This document shows positions 31,411 through 41,868 of a DNA stretch of 64,000 bases, in pieces. A program made the position numbers and the translations under genes. Numbering within the stretch: the stretch's first letter is position 1; every line of letters starts with the position of its first letter. This DNA comes from Branchipolynoe longqiensis. Lineage: Eukaryota > Annelida > Polychaeta > Phyllodocida > Polynoidae. The stretch lies in contig CM059190.1 of NCBI GenBank assembly GCA_030323885.1, forward strand, positions 104,511,856 to 104,575,855, read 5' to 3'. The notes under the pieces are model-generated. The model worked only from the letters and a program-made list of their open reading frames with translations. It did not search any database and had not been told where the DNA came from.

Positions 31411-32557
31411 AATGACTCTGTTTGCAGTACTGACGACAATCTGGATAACGTTTCTGGAATGTGAATATTATATTATTGGCGAATAACCCATAACACATAA
31501 TATATCACATACCACAAACAATTATAGTTATATAGCATGATTGTTTTGAGCTACTCCCATATTTTTGTTATGTGTTGTATAAGGTATTAGGCAATTTTAA
31601 ATAAGTGGAGAGATAATATGATATCGTTATTATTATATTCTGACTAATTGTTGTATCAGTTGTATTCAATGTGGTGGGCCTGCCAATCCTGCAATGCCAT
31701 ACAAATTATTCACAAATTTAACCTTCAAAGGTGTGACAAAAAGACAAAAGTCTAACATAGTAGGCTTATTTCTAGATTAGAACACCAATTGCATGGGTAT
31801 AAGGTATTACAAATGTTAACTATGCGGACAAATATAATCGAAAACAACAAAAATAGGAAACTCCGATTTACACCACAAACAAGTTTATAGATATTATGGA
31901 TAAAGGAAATCAATCCATGTGGATTATGACCACTAATGCCCAGCGGTGAAAATAAGTGCATGAACTTAACCATTATGAGCAGAATAAACAAACAATCACT
32001 AAACAAATGCTGGATTCTGATTTTGGTGCCATCTACAGAAGTTATTGTAACTAACCACTGAGCGCCATCACTTCAAGATGTAAATCTATTTTTTCTTCTA
32101 GATATATAAATGCATATGCTAATTGTTTTGAGAATAACTTATTATATATTGGCACTGAATAAAAGACACTCTCTTTATAAAAATATGCTATTATATTTGG
32201 TATTTCTATTCTACGTTCTTGTACCAATGGCTATCTTCTGTGGTTTGGAGAGTGCTATCAAAGACGATGTGTGCCAAGATGTGCCACTCAGTGTTTTTCT
32301 GTGAAATACAGATGCAGTGCTGCCACCCAACGGCAAACAAGGCCCGACCTCTGTACCACTGGAACAAGGGGACAGGTTCCCTAGCCCCCCTGACTTGCTG
32401 TACCATCAAAGACAATGTACAACAATTATAGTGTATTACCTCCTAGTCCTAATATTAATGATGAACACAATATTATAGTATAGTAAAGTTCAAACATATT
32501 TTAAACACTTTAATCTGTGCCATAAATAAATACAATTTTTTATTATGTCTGAGTAAT
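31411..32557. other. Non-coding stretch, nothing recognised
   Basis: AT-rich DNA with no ORF, exon or repeat I can support. It may be 5' flank or first intron of the host gene that continues to the right. Confidence 0.55.
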
Positions 32558-33038
32558 GGTGGTGTCACATTACGACGTTTCTCGCCAACGCGTGTCCATG
32601 TGTGTCACTTTTTGGTGAAAAGTCGGGCGACTTCTGGAAGCGTTACGCACGCGTTAGGTGCACGTTGGTATTTGTTGATGGACGGCGACAGTCGGTAGCG
32701 TGCGTCATCGGATTGGCGAAGTTTTGTGCTCGCACAAAACTTTCGATGACAGACAACACGCGCCAATGCTGGAATAACGTTATGCGAACACTAGGCAGTC
32801 GCCACGCGCGCATGAGGGTCATTACCACACATTGCGCCAAACGGTTGCTTTTTGTTGTTTTACGTCCTACCAACATCTAAGGTCATATCAGGATGGTGAG
32901 CCAAACTTTTACCACAACGTCGACCGTGCGCTACCAATATGGTGGGCTGACGTCGAAAAGTTTGACGTCTCTCGACGATTAAAAGCGATTTTGCGCATTG
33001 GCGGCGCGCCGGCGAGATACGTCGTAGTGTGACAGGGC
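32558..33038. mobile_element. Inverted-repeat DNA element with GTGTCACATTACGACGT ends
   Basis: The left end GTGTCACATTACGACGT...CTCGCC and the right end (on the other strand CTGTCACACTACGACGT...CTCGCC) form ~27-bp inverted repeats. The interior is rich in CG and has no ORF. A 50-bp SINE tail in reverse orientation (32848-32897) is embedded in it. Confidence 0.75.
32848..32897 (-). mobile_element. Short 3' end of family-1 SINE inside a DNA element
   Basis: Reads GTTTTACGTCCTACCAACAT then AAGGTCATATCAGGATGG, the reverse of the common SINE tail. Only the tail is present, consistent with a strongly 5'-truncated insertion. Confidence 0.75.
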
Positions 33039-33307
33039 TATAAGAAACTACTACTACACCTGATCAAAGCCAATGGACCCTGTTTCCAGTGTCAGTGGGA
33101 TGGCACCACTGCATAATTATTTCAGAAATTCCTACATGAAAGCAGAGTGGCACGTCTTGTCATCATACATTGTCTTTGGTGCTATCCATATATCCAATGC
33201 ATTATTAGTTTTGAAGTTCTACCTAGAACAAGTTCTTGTCACTGCTGACAGAGGGCGGGTTGGTGGTGGAATTCTTCTAAACTGCTGTCCTTTGTGTCCA
33301 TTCACAG

Positions 33308-33429
33308 GAGTTACTCTCTTCATTCTGGCGCTGGTACTTCTGTGGGCACCAGCGACTGTCGCTCGTACCTTCTATGGTGGATTCATCACCATCGAGAGCG
33401 GCACCAACCGCGAAACCAATTTGGCAGAG
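33308..33429 (+). CDS. Host gene, signal-peptide exon
   Basis: Bounded by a pyrimidine tract and CAG (33301-33307) and by GCAGAG/gtaagaat. It encodes a hydrophobic segment (LFILALVLLWAPATVA) and the start of a mature chain (RTFYGGFITIESGTNRETN), so it looks like the signal peptide of a secreted or membrane protein. The exon begins in the middle of a codon (one base comes from an upstream exon holding the start codon, not identified) and ends in phase 0. The exon at 36088 begins in phase 0, and the reading continues without a stop. The upstream 70 bp of intron contain a diverged relative of the ~95-bp repeat (GACAGAGGGCGG at 33248). Not confirmed by any transcript. Confidence 0.62.
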
Positions 33430-33464
33430 GTAAGAATCTGGTGTCAACTTCCGGTGTGAAAGAC

Positions 33465-33645
33465 GGGGATGGCCGAATAAGTTAGAGCGTCTGTCTCCCA
33501 TGTTGGTAGATCGTAGGATCGTGGGTTGGAATCCTGGTCGAGTCAAACCAATGACTTAAAAATTTATACTTGTCACTTCCTAGCTAGGCACTCGGCATTA
33601 TTAGGATAGGGCAAGGAGCAGTGGAATGAGGAAGACCAATCATCC
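33465..33645 (+). mobile_element. 5' part of family-1 SINE
   Basis: Head GATGGCCGAATAAGTTAGAG, B-box region GGGTTGGAATCC, then the shared CAATGACTTAAAAAT and CGGCATTATTAGGATAGGG. The 3' part is missing. It lies just after the signal-peptide exon, in the intron. Confidence 0.78.
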
Positions 33646-33689
33646 GCGATTGAAATTTCCCCTACTTAAACAACTAATGTACAAAAAAA

Positions 33690-34078
33690 AAAAGGTTGTA
33701 GATTCGAATCCCAGCCGAGTCAAACCAATGACTTACAAAATTGATACTTGTTAACCGGATTTGGTGGCTGAATTGGCAGAGAGCTCAGACTTCCTCCGTG
33801 GAAGGTTTGGGAGATTTAAGTTGGGCCAAGTGAAGCCAATGACTTACAAAATTGATACTTTCGCTACCTATCCTGGTGCTTGGAAGTACTAGGATCGGGC
33901 AGGGACTGATTAGCTCAGTAAGATGATAATGTTAAGGAAAGCGGGTCATTATGCTGGTGGCCTGGTCTCCTCATTGAGCAGAACTATAAAGATGCCCTGA
34001 GTGCACACTGTCACACACCAGTAGACATTCTGATGTGCCCTTAGATGTTGCCAGGACATAACACCCGAAACAAACAAA
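33690..34078 (+). mobile_element. Family-1 SINE dimer
   Basis: Two heads in a row: one from GGTTGTAGATTCGAATCCC to about 33755, then ACCGGATTTGGTGGCTGAATT starts a second head with body and tail (GTTGCCAGGACATAACACCC, AAACAAACAAACC). A SINE apparently inserted into another after its CTTACAAAATTGATACTT. Confidence 0.72.
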
Positions 34079-34081
34079 CCG

Positions 34082-34290
34082 TTAACTAGATTGGAGCTTG
34101 GCATTGCTAGGATAGGGCAAATACTGGTTTACTCAGTATCAGGATAATGTGACTTAGTGGGATATGAGGTCATGATGCTGGTGGTCTGGTATCGCAGTGG
34201 GATAGCACTATACAATTACGATGAGTATGCACTGTCAGTGTCACAAGTCGGTATCTGTTCTGGTACCGACCGCTCAAGGGGGAGGCTAAT
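34082..34290 (+). mobile_element. Headless family-1 SINE copy
   Basis: Begins in the body (TGGCATTGCTAGGATAGGGC), continues through TCAGGATAATGTGACTTAGT and GATAGCACTATACAATTACG, and ends near GGTATCTGTTCTGGTACC. Confidence 0.68.
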
Positions 34291-34685
34291 AACACATATA
34301 TATATATACATAAACAATAGCCATACTCATAGAGGTGGACAATGCATTCAGCAGAATTCAGCAAGCGGAAACGGAAACAGCTAGTCGAATGTCGCAGCAA
34401 ACAGGGTAGACAACAGCGATTGGTTAATAATAGACTCGTGTTGAATCGCATAATAGTAAATAAATAATTCTCCAAGCGTTTATATATATACGTCAATAGA
34501 CTAGTTCGTTATTCTGAACTTCCATGTTTATGCCAAATTGTTCTGTATTTCTATTAATTTAGAATAAAATTGACGTTTTGCACTGCGCATATCGGCAAAT
34601 TCAATGGCCGCGGGCATTTGTTTTGCTCTCGACGCCGTTTTCAAGCGAGGGTCGATCCTAAGCATTGCTTATTCATAGTATTACC

Positions 34686-34950
34686 TTAGGATGTTGCTAG
34701 GATGCAAAACCCCAAAAGCATACAAAACAAAAATCCCAGCCCGTACTGTGACGCCATCGCGACACTGGTCCAACATCGGATCCCCCGTCGGGCCGACATC
34801 GGAGCCTGCTGTCGCCCCGACACGATTTTGCCCTTCGGAAAAGTGTGGCACCAATCCACCGTCGGAGTAATGTCTGATCTCCCCTATCATACATCACGTG
34901 TAAAATGCTGGTCACCATTGGCAGTGGGGCAGCACTATAAAACCATGAAT
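34686..34950 (+). mobile_element. Two family-1 SINE scraps
   Basis: GGATGTTGCTAGGATGCAAAAC at about 34688-34709 is a SINE tail; GGCAGTGGGGCAGCACTATAA at about 34919-34939 is SINE body. The rest between them is not recognised. Confidence 0.55.
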
Positions 34951-35015
34951 AGACAGCCCACTAGCCGCCGCCAGCCATGAGTAAGTTGCCACAAATGTTT
35001 ACAGGGCATAATGCA

Positions 35016-35300
35016 TCAATCATTCTCACTCACCCATTCACTCACTCACCCCGTCTCCGATACACTCATTCATTCACCCATCCACTGACTCTCACTCACT
35101 CACCCACTAACTCACTCACAAACTCACCCATTGTATTCATCCATTCACCCACCCACTCACTAACTCACTCACAAACTCACCCATTTACTCATCCACTCAC
35201 CCACCAACCCACTCACTCATTAACTCACTCACACACTCACGCATCGATTCACCCACCCACTCTCTCCTCCATTCACACACTCACTCACCCACGCATGTAA
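35016..35300 (+). repeat. (CACT/CACC)n microsatellite
   Basis: Almost pure CACTCACTCACC/CATTCACC variants; G is nearly absent on the plus strand. Apparent ORFs here are low-complexity readings. A second, shorter tract of the same kind lies at about 35933-36025. Confidence 0.9.
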
Positions 35301-35372
35301 GGTATGTTAATAGAGTGGACTGTAGGTGGAATGCGGGACCAGGCGTGGTGGTCATGTCACCAGGCATGGGAC

Positions 35373-35867
35373 GCCGGTGTTGCAGTTTCCGCGGTATGCC
35401 AGTTTGCGAGGAACACATACATTCAAATGCATTGTCAATGGCCGTGAGCAAATCTTCATACAGAAAAAGTCAAATATCTCTCAAATTACACCACCTAGAA
35501 ACAAACCGCTTGGCACATATACGGAAAACATATTCAACAAACAGCTTATATTAAATGTATAAGGTTAGGGTTCTTGATTTCTATTAATTTTGAATAAAAC
35601 TAATGTTTTGCACTGCGCGTACCGTAAAACTCAAGGCATTGTCAATAGTCATGAGCAATCTGCATACAGAAAATACAGCAAAAGTGAAATATCTCTAAAA
35701 CCACACCACCGAGAGACAAATCGCTTGTTACACATATAGAAAACATCTTTACCAAAAACATTATATTAAATTTATAAGGTTATTGATGATGCTGTTCAAT
35801 TTTGACGCATACACAGAAGCGATGTGTCCCTCACAAACTGGGGTACCACGGAAACTGCAACACCGGC
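35373..35867. mobile_element. Core-repeat element with 46-bp inverted ends (element P1)
   Basis: The arms GCCGGTGTTGCAGTTTCCG... (35373-35418) and the inverse (35822-35867) enclose about two copies of a ~207-bp core. Each core begins at GCATTGTCAATGG and contains AATCTTCATACAGAAAA, ATCTCTAAAACCACACCACC, CATATAGAAAACATCTTTACC and TTTTGCACTGCGCGTACC. A partial core is also at 34553-34607. The interior is shared with 37897-38402, which has different arms. The build, tandem cores between inverted ends, resembles 'pearl'-type elements of bivalves. Confidence 0.7.
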
Positions 35868-35932
35868 ACATGAGTGGAGAATAAACCAGTGCTACACTCG
35901 ATCTCAACGTTTACACATCCTTTCTTTACAAT

Positions 35933-36025
35933 GCATGCATTAACTCACTCACTACAACACTAACCCACCCACTCTTCCACTCACCCACACACTCACTAAC
36001 TTAGGCCTACCCACCCACTCAAGTC
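35933..36025 (+). repeat. (CACT)n microsatellite
   Basis: Imperfect CACTCAC/CACCCACT repeats about 60 bp before the large host exon. Confidence 0.85.
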
Positions 36026-36087
36026 AAGCTGTCCATATATACTCAGTTATACAGCACAGCTAAATTCCAATTTTCTTTCCTTAACAG

Positions 36088-37099
36088 CTGATCATAACCT
36101 CAGTCATGGCTTTGGAGTCAACCAACTGCACCACCGCCGTGGAAAAGACCATCTATCTCTCCGTACAAGAGCAGCTGTTTCCCTCCTACCAACAGAGCTG
36201 CTCCGGGGGCCTTGGCCAGTTTGACCTGTACACGGGCAACCTGCGCTACATTCCCAGTCCCACGCTGGGGAGTAAGGGTCTAGAGCCGGTTAGGCTCAGG
36301 GCAGCATTGATGGGCTGTTGCTGGCCGAGTTCGTTTGGCAAGGCCAATGTGTTGACCTATACAGAGGTGACCGTGCCCGATTCGCTCAGCTACAACAGCA
36401 GCCCTTTCCCCATTGCGCTCCCGCCACAGCTCACTCTGCTCCGCGCCTGCCCGGCGTACGCCGTTCAGCTGAAGGACACAAACCGTAATCACGTAGTGCG
36501 ATGTCGCTGGGCGGTGTCCCCCGAGTGCGGAGAGGTCTGCAACCACATCAACCCGGGCGTCATCACGTCGCAATGCCGGCTGGTTTTCAACGAGCAAACA
36601 TTAGCAGGTGGCCCGAAGATCGTCAGCCTGGTGCTGGAGGAGTTCAACTCTAAGACAAGCACTACTCCGCTTGGTATGGTGCTTGTTCAGGCTCTCCTCA
36701 GATTCGTCGACGCGACGGTTCTGCCGCATTACCTTGTGCCCATTGCGGTGGAACCAGCGACAAAGGGCACGCTAGTTATCGGCCGGGCGACGCCGGTAAT
36801 CAGCCTCCAGTTTAATGTTGACATTATCCGGCCGCCATCTTTCCCATACCAACCCCGAATTGCCTTCTTTGAAAAGACAATCGTCGACAACTTCCCTATT
36901 TACCAAATCGAAGTGGCCACCTCGACGGGACAGCAACAACTGACATATTTAGCCAGAACCTTCCAGATCCGCCCCATGTGGAACTTGTCCAGGGTTGGAG
37001 GCAACTTAATCTTGCAAATGGATGCGAACATCATTCTCGCGGCCGACTGTCGAGCGTTGAACCCTCGCACACCATCCGGTTTTTGGGTTGTCAAAATAG
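36088..37099 (+). CDS. Host gene, large extracellular-domain exon
   Basis: Starts after TTTTCTTTCCTTAACAG and ends at ATAG/gtaagttttg. The 337 codons are free of stops, richer in GC than the flanks, and have Cys-rich patches: NCTTAVEKT, YQQSCSGGLGQFDLYTGNL, RAALMGCCWPSSF, LLRACPAYAVQL, VVRCRWAVSPECGEVCNHI. The RCRWA...ECG.VC pattern and the run to PLGMVLVQALLRFVDAT remind me of an uncharacterised N-terminal module found upstream of EGF or hyalin-like repeats in large extracellular proteins of aquatic animals; I know no domain name. It joins the signal-peptide exon in phase 0 and ends in phase 1 (one base, G), as all EGF exons in this window require. The first Met at 36106 is therefore unlikely to be the true start. 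Codon use and open length make it a convincing coding exon. Confidence 0.75.
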
Positions 37100-37225
37100 G
37101 TAAGTTTTGTTTTTTAGGATGTGGATATGAATTCTTCCAGTTGCCATCAAGGGAAATCACTTGCATATTTATTATTCCGTGAGTTCATGTGTGCAATGCA
37201 TGCTCATAACTAACTCTAACTCTAT

Positions 37226-37850
37226 AGCCGTGTTCACACGGGGCAGTTAATTCGAATCATATGAATCGACTTGCCTAGTTTGGCTCAGATTTGGCGTGTG
37301 AACGCACGTCTGAGTCGGTTTAGGGCTGATTCGAATCAACTAGTTCGCTTCATCTATACCACCTCTGTAGGTGGTTTATATGAAGCGAATTATATGATTC
37401 GACTTATATCGCCCGTGTGAACGCAACTGACTTACTTGATGCGGATTAAGGACGTAGCGCGCATGCACAGTCGAGACCTTAGTTTGTTGACTTTCCGGTC
37501 GATCAAAATCGCATATTATATAATTTAATTAATGAAACCGCTATCTATGCACAGATATTTTTTTCATCATTTATTTTTAGGGTTTCACTGCTCAGCAGAA
37601 GTTTTGACCGTTCCAAACCAATACGATTCAATCCATACATATCTAGGTCGAACCCACACTCTCTCGGCCAACGTCGACAAACCCAAACTGGCGCTGGTTA
37701 GTCTGGACTCGCTCATGCGCAGATATCCACTTCCGCCTTAAACCGATTCAAAGCACTGCCCGTGTGAACGCGAACCACTTTCAAACTAAATCGAAGCATA
37801 TGATTCGATTTGTCTAATTCGCTTCACATTTTGCCCGTGTGAACACGGCT
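37226..37850 (+). mobile_element. Inverted-repeat DNA element, family AGCCGTGTTCACACGGG, copy 2
   Basis: 625 bp, the same ends and interior as 30815-31410 and the same orientation (shared TAGTTTGTTGACTTTCCGGT and GTTCCAAACCAATACGATTC). Lies in the intron 127 bp after the large host exon. Confidence 0.82.
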
Positions 37851-37896
37851 TAAGTTAACCCTAACAGTGGCGGATTTAGGGGGGGAGAGGGGCACC

Positions 37897-38402
37897 CGGT
37901 GTGGCGTGCTCAGCCTGTACCGTGCTCAGCCGTGTGATTAGACTCAAACTCAAGGCATTGTCAATGGTCGTGAGTAATCTTCATACAGAAAATACAGAAC
38001 AAGTGAAATTTCTCTAAAACCACACCACCTATTAACAAATCGCTTGGTACACATATAGAAAACATCTTCACCAAAAAGATTATATTAAATTTATAAGGTT
38101 AGGGTTCTTGATTTCTATTAATTTTGATTAAAACTAATGTTTTGCACTGCGCGTACCATTAAACTCAAGGCATTGTCAATGGTGGTGAGCAATCTTCATA
38201 CAGAAAATCCAGGAAAAGTGAAATATCTCTAAAACCACACCACCTAGAAACAAATCACTTGGTACACATATAGAAAACATCTTTACCAAAAACATTATAT
38301 TAAATTTATAAGGTTAGTGACTCACGACCATTGACAATGCCTTGAGTTTGAGTCTATGCACACGGCTGAGCACGGTACACGGCTGAAAACGCCACACCGC
38401 TA
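37897..38402. mobile_element. Core-repeat element with ~85-bp inverted ends (element P2)
   Basis: The left arm contains GGTGTGGCGTGCTCAGCC and ACTCAAACTCAAGGCATTG; the right arm (38318-38402) is its inverse. Between them lie about two ~210-bp cores identical in type to those of P1 (GCATTG starts at 37955 and 38170). The arms differ from those of P1. Confidence 0.7.
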
Positions 38403-38588
38403 CCCCCTATGGCAACACTCCCTCCCGACAGCTAAAAAAAATATCACATTTTCTAGTGACAGTCACAGACACAGTGTAGGGTCGTCGAATACAGCCGTTT
38501 CCCACCAGTTTCAATAGGTTTTCGGCTTGTTCACTGTGCACAACTTTAGTCCGAACCCTGCTACAATGGATAGCAGAGCACGGTAACG

Positions 38589-39012
38589 TGTAGATACAAG
38601 ATTCACCCCGTACTGCTGCAGTAGGGGTGCAAACCAACCCTATGTAAAAGCTGTCGAAAATGCGGGTCAAAGAATTGAGAGCCTAATTTCACAATCTAAG
38701 AAGCAACAATTATTCTTTACATCTGTCTTATTATTAGCCCGCTACCTTTGAGTTGAAAAATATAATATAATATCTAGTTTAATAAGATTTAAAAGTGAAA
38801 TCGACGGCGTTCTACGGCCGCCATCTTGTCTTTTTGCATTCTCTCCCATTTCACCAACTCTGTGCCTATATGGGTAGCCATTTGATACTGGAGCCACAGT
38901 TTCTAGGTCATGTTCCATACTAACGCTATTTTCACCCGTATTTAGATAAGGCTGGTCTTCACCCGTGTACTACAACTTACAAGTACCGGGTGAATCTTGT
39001 ATCTAGGTAACA
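38589..39012. repeat. Inverted repeat pair with ~25-bp arms
   Basis: TGTAGATACAAGATTCACC at 38589 is mirrored by GGGTGAATCTTGTATCTAGG at 38988. The 370 bp between carry no gene. Probably a decayed DNA element. Confidence 0.5.
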
Positions 39013-39109
39013 TGTTGAAGGTTGTAAACCTTCACTTTGGCCCTTTTAGGTGGGATGCCCCACATGTTTCCACTGCTCCACTGTGCTCTTATACTTCTGT
39101 AGGCTTACC

Positions 39110-40432
39110 TGGAAATGTACGCTGAGGTGTGAGTAAGACCATATTGGTACCCTCCTTTGGTGTATGAAGGTATTATCACCAAGTCTAAAGCCGTGTTCAG
39201 ACGGGAAAAGTTTAAAGCGATTTATACAAGGCGGATCATATGAACCGAACTAGTGTCGCGTTCACACGGGCAGTACTTGGGCTGGAAATCGATATCTGCG
39301 CATGAGCAAGTCCAGACTAACCAGCGCCAGTTTGGGTTTGTCGACGTCGGCACTAGAGAGTGTGGGTTCGACCTAGATATGTATGGACTGAATCGTATTG
39401 GTTTGGAACGGTCAAAACTTCTGCTGGGCAGTGAAACCCTAAAAATAAATGATGAAAAAAATATCTGTGCACAGCTAGCGGTTTCATAGATCAAATTATA
39501 TTATATAGTGTGACCTCCTTAATCCGCCTCAAGTAAGTCGGTTGCGTTCACACGGGCGATATAAGTCAAATCATAAAATTTGGTTCATATATACCACCTA
39601 CTTAGGTGGCTTATAAAATCCGAATTATATGATTCGATTCAGGCTCAAACCGCCTCAGCCGCGCGTTCACACACCAAATGTGGGCCGAACTATACATGTA
39701 GATTTTTATGATTCGAATTAACTGCCCTGTGTGAACACGGCTTAAGGTGTGAGTAACAACATACTGGCACCCTCCCTTGGTGTATGAAGGTGTTATCACA
39801 TAGTCTAAGGTGTGAGTATCACCATACTGCTACCCTCCCTTGGTGTATGAAGGTATTATCACCAAGTCTAAGGTGTGAGTAACACCATACTAGTACCCTC
39901 CCTGGTGTATGCAGGTGTTATCACCATGTCTAAGGGGTGAGTAACACCATACTGGTACCCTCCCTTGGTGTATGAAGGTGCTATCACCAAGTCTGAGTTG
40001 GGAGTAAGACCATACTTGTACCCTCCCTTGGTGTATGAAGGTGTTATCACCAAGTCTAAGGTGTGAGTAACACCATACTAGTACCCTCCCTGGTGTATGC
40101 AGGTGTTATCACCATGTCTAAGGGGTGAGTAACACCATACTGGTACCCTCCCTTGGTGTATGAAGGTGCTATCACCAAGTCTGAGTTGGGAGTAAGACCA
40201 TACTTGTACCCTCCCTTGGTGTATGAAGGTGTTATCACCAAGTCTAAGGTGTGAGTAACACCATACTAGAACCCTCCCTGGTGTATGCAGGTGTTATCAC
40301 CATTTCTAAGGGGTGAGTAACACCATACTGGTACCCTCCCTTGGTGTATGAAGGTGCTATCACCAAGTCTGAGTTGGGAGCAAGACCATACTTGTACCCT
40401 CCCTTGGTGTATGAAGGTGTTATCACCAAGGA
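39110..40432 (+). repeat. 63-bp minisatellite, interrupted by a DNA element
   Basis: Units read GTGTGAGTAACACCATACT, GGTACCCTCCCTTGGTGTAT, GAAGGTGTTATCACCAAGTCTAAG. One unit is at about 39124-39188; twelve or so follow from 39743. The last nine units show a higher-order period of 188 bp (three units), because the same variants (CTAGTACC / CTGGTACC / CTTGTACC) recur in order. ORFs of 61 codons in it are mere repeats. Confidence 0.9.
39189..39742 (-). mobile_element. Inverted-repeat DNA element, family AGCCGTGTTCACACGGG, copy 3, with TAA target duplication
   Basis: 554 bp, in the opposite orientation to copies 1 and 2. It sits inside the minisatellite, whose other units show the empty site AGTCTAAGGTGTGAG. 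Here AGTCTAA precedes and TAAGGTGTGAG follows the element, so TAA (39186-39188 and 39743-39745) was duplicated. Confidence 0.85.
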
Positions 40433-40509
40433 TGGGGTTTAAACTAGAGGGAAGGGGTTTCAACTAGAGGGAGGGGTTCCATAGGCATAGAGAGGGTTCC
40501 TAAATTATG

Positions 40510-40863
40510 TTAAAGTTGCATAGTCCGATGGTTTTGAATTTCTGTATTTTTTCTGAGATAAATATATTAGATTGATCACTAGTATCTACTTTACATTAGT
40601 TCAAAGTTACTTTATTTTAAATGGTAAACTTTTGAGATATTTTGAGTGCAAACATGGAAAATTAGTTTTGGCAAGCTTGCCAAAACTCTGACACCATAGA
40701 CTTCTGCAGTAACAGATTCTATTAAATTGACTCAGTATGGCCTTCTACACAGAAACACATGTTTAATAAGTGCATCAGTATCTAATTTAGATATGTAAAA
40801 TCAAATCTAGATAATTGGTTTTGTTTTGAAAATTTGATATTTCATCGGACTATGCAGCTTTAA
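40510..40863. mobile_element. Inverted-repeat element with TTAAAGTTGCATAGTCCGATG ends
   Basis: The left end TTAAAGTTGCATAGTCCGAT is mirrored at 40843-40863 (ATCGGACTATGCAGCTTTAA). The TTAA at both tips could be a target duplication. No ORF. It contains ATAAGTGCATCAGTATC, related to the hairpin at 3754-3786. Confidence 0.68.
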
Positions 40864-41564
40864 GACCATTTTGCAACCTGAAATAATCATATTACCTTTC
40901 AAAATTCTCACTGGTTTCCTTATTTAACCTTTTGGTTTTGGATGGGTTCTGGAACTGGTCGGGGGGCGGGGGCGTCCAGAATCCTCAGAACCTCCATCAC
41001 CCACCCTGAGCACGGGCCTGGGTCTAGGGGATAGCGGGCCCGCCATCTGTTGGCAGCTTAGATTGCCTTATTCAGTAAGTCCACCATCCGTTTGCAGTGC
41101 ACTTACACATACCGCCTATTCGTTTCCACCAACTGTACCGATTTCCCTGTCTGTATGTCTACCCATAGTACTTAGTAACAATAATAGTGACCCTATCTAT
41201 GCAAGTCAATGCTACATACCTCACACAGGAATGACAAGGCCGAGATGACGTGGAAGTCACCAAGAGAAGTTGTATTCCAAAGTAATTGTTTAATATCACA
41301 AGTTGTACATCTTTTGGGTGTTCATCATCAGCCTTGCTCTGACGCTATACTCTTGTACATGTAAATGATTGGTTCCACATTCATTGGTCAATCCTAAGCT
41401 CCACCCCAGAATTATGATTGACAACTCAATACTCCCACCTAACCTAATACCTCCCGCTCTCACTCATGTCTACGCCCTCCACCATGTTATATAACCCTCC
41501 CTACACAGGCTATCCTTGTTGGTTCTACCTCCACTGTTCTCCTTTATTGGCTAACCCCGCTAAT
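40864..41564. other. Non-coding intron stretch, nothing recognised
   Basis: GC-rich spot near 40960-41050 and otherwise ordinary sequence; no exon or repeat supported. Confidence 0.5.
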
Positions 41565-41868
41565 CTGTGTAGAGCTCAGGCCTTGCATGTGGGAGATTGG
41601 GAGTTTGATTCCTGGTCGAGTCAAACCAATGACTTACAAAATTGATACTAGTTTGTCGCTTCCTAGCCTGGCGCTCGGCATTAATAGTATAGGGCAAAGA
41701 CAGGTTAGCTCAGTGTCAGAACAATGTGATTGAGTGGGACATTGGGTTATCCTGCTGGCGGCTTGATTCCCCAGTGAGGCAGCATTATAAAGTTGCCATG
41801 TCACAAGTCGGTACCCGTCCTGATATGACCTTAGATGTTGCCAGGACGTAAAATTCCAACAACCAAAC
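41565..41868 (+). mobile_element. Family-1 SINE
   Basis: Partial tRNA-like head (TAGAGCTCAGGCCTTGCATG, GGGAGTTTGATTCCTGG), full body, and tail GTTGCCAGGACGTAAAAT then AACCAAACC. It lies shortly before the left end of a DIRS-type element. Confidence 0.82.

Noticed and set aside
32110..32431. Short open frames suggesting an upstream host exon
   Set aside because: No splice sites, no match to a domain and no phase-1 donor that would join 33308 convincingly.
34919..34980. TATA box and start codon of the host gene
   Set aside because: The TATA-like string is part of a common SINE body, and the signal-peptide exon lies upstream at 33308, so a start here is unnecessary.
36106..36108. ATG as the start of the large exon's protein
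   Set aside because: Reading is open upstream to a good splice acceptor (36087), and the phase fits the signal-peptide exon; no signal peptide follows this Met.
39743..40432. Regularly spaced repeats that might suggest a CRISPR array
   Set aside because: Whole 63-bp units repeat with no unique spacers; it is a eukaryotic minisatellite.
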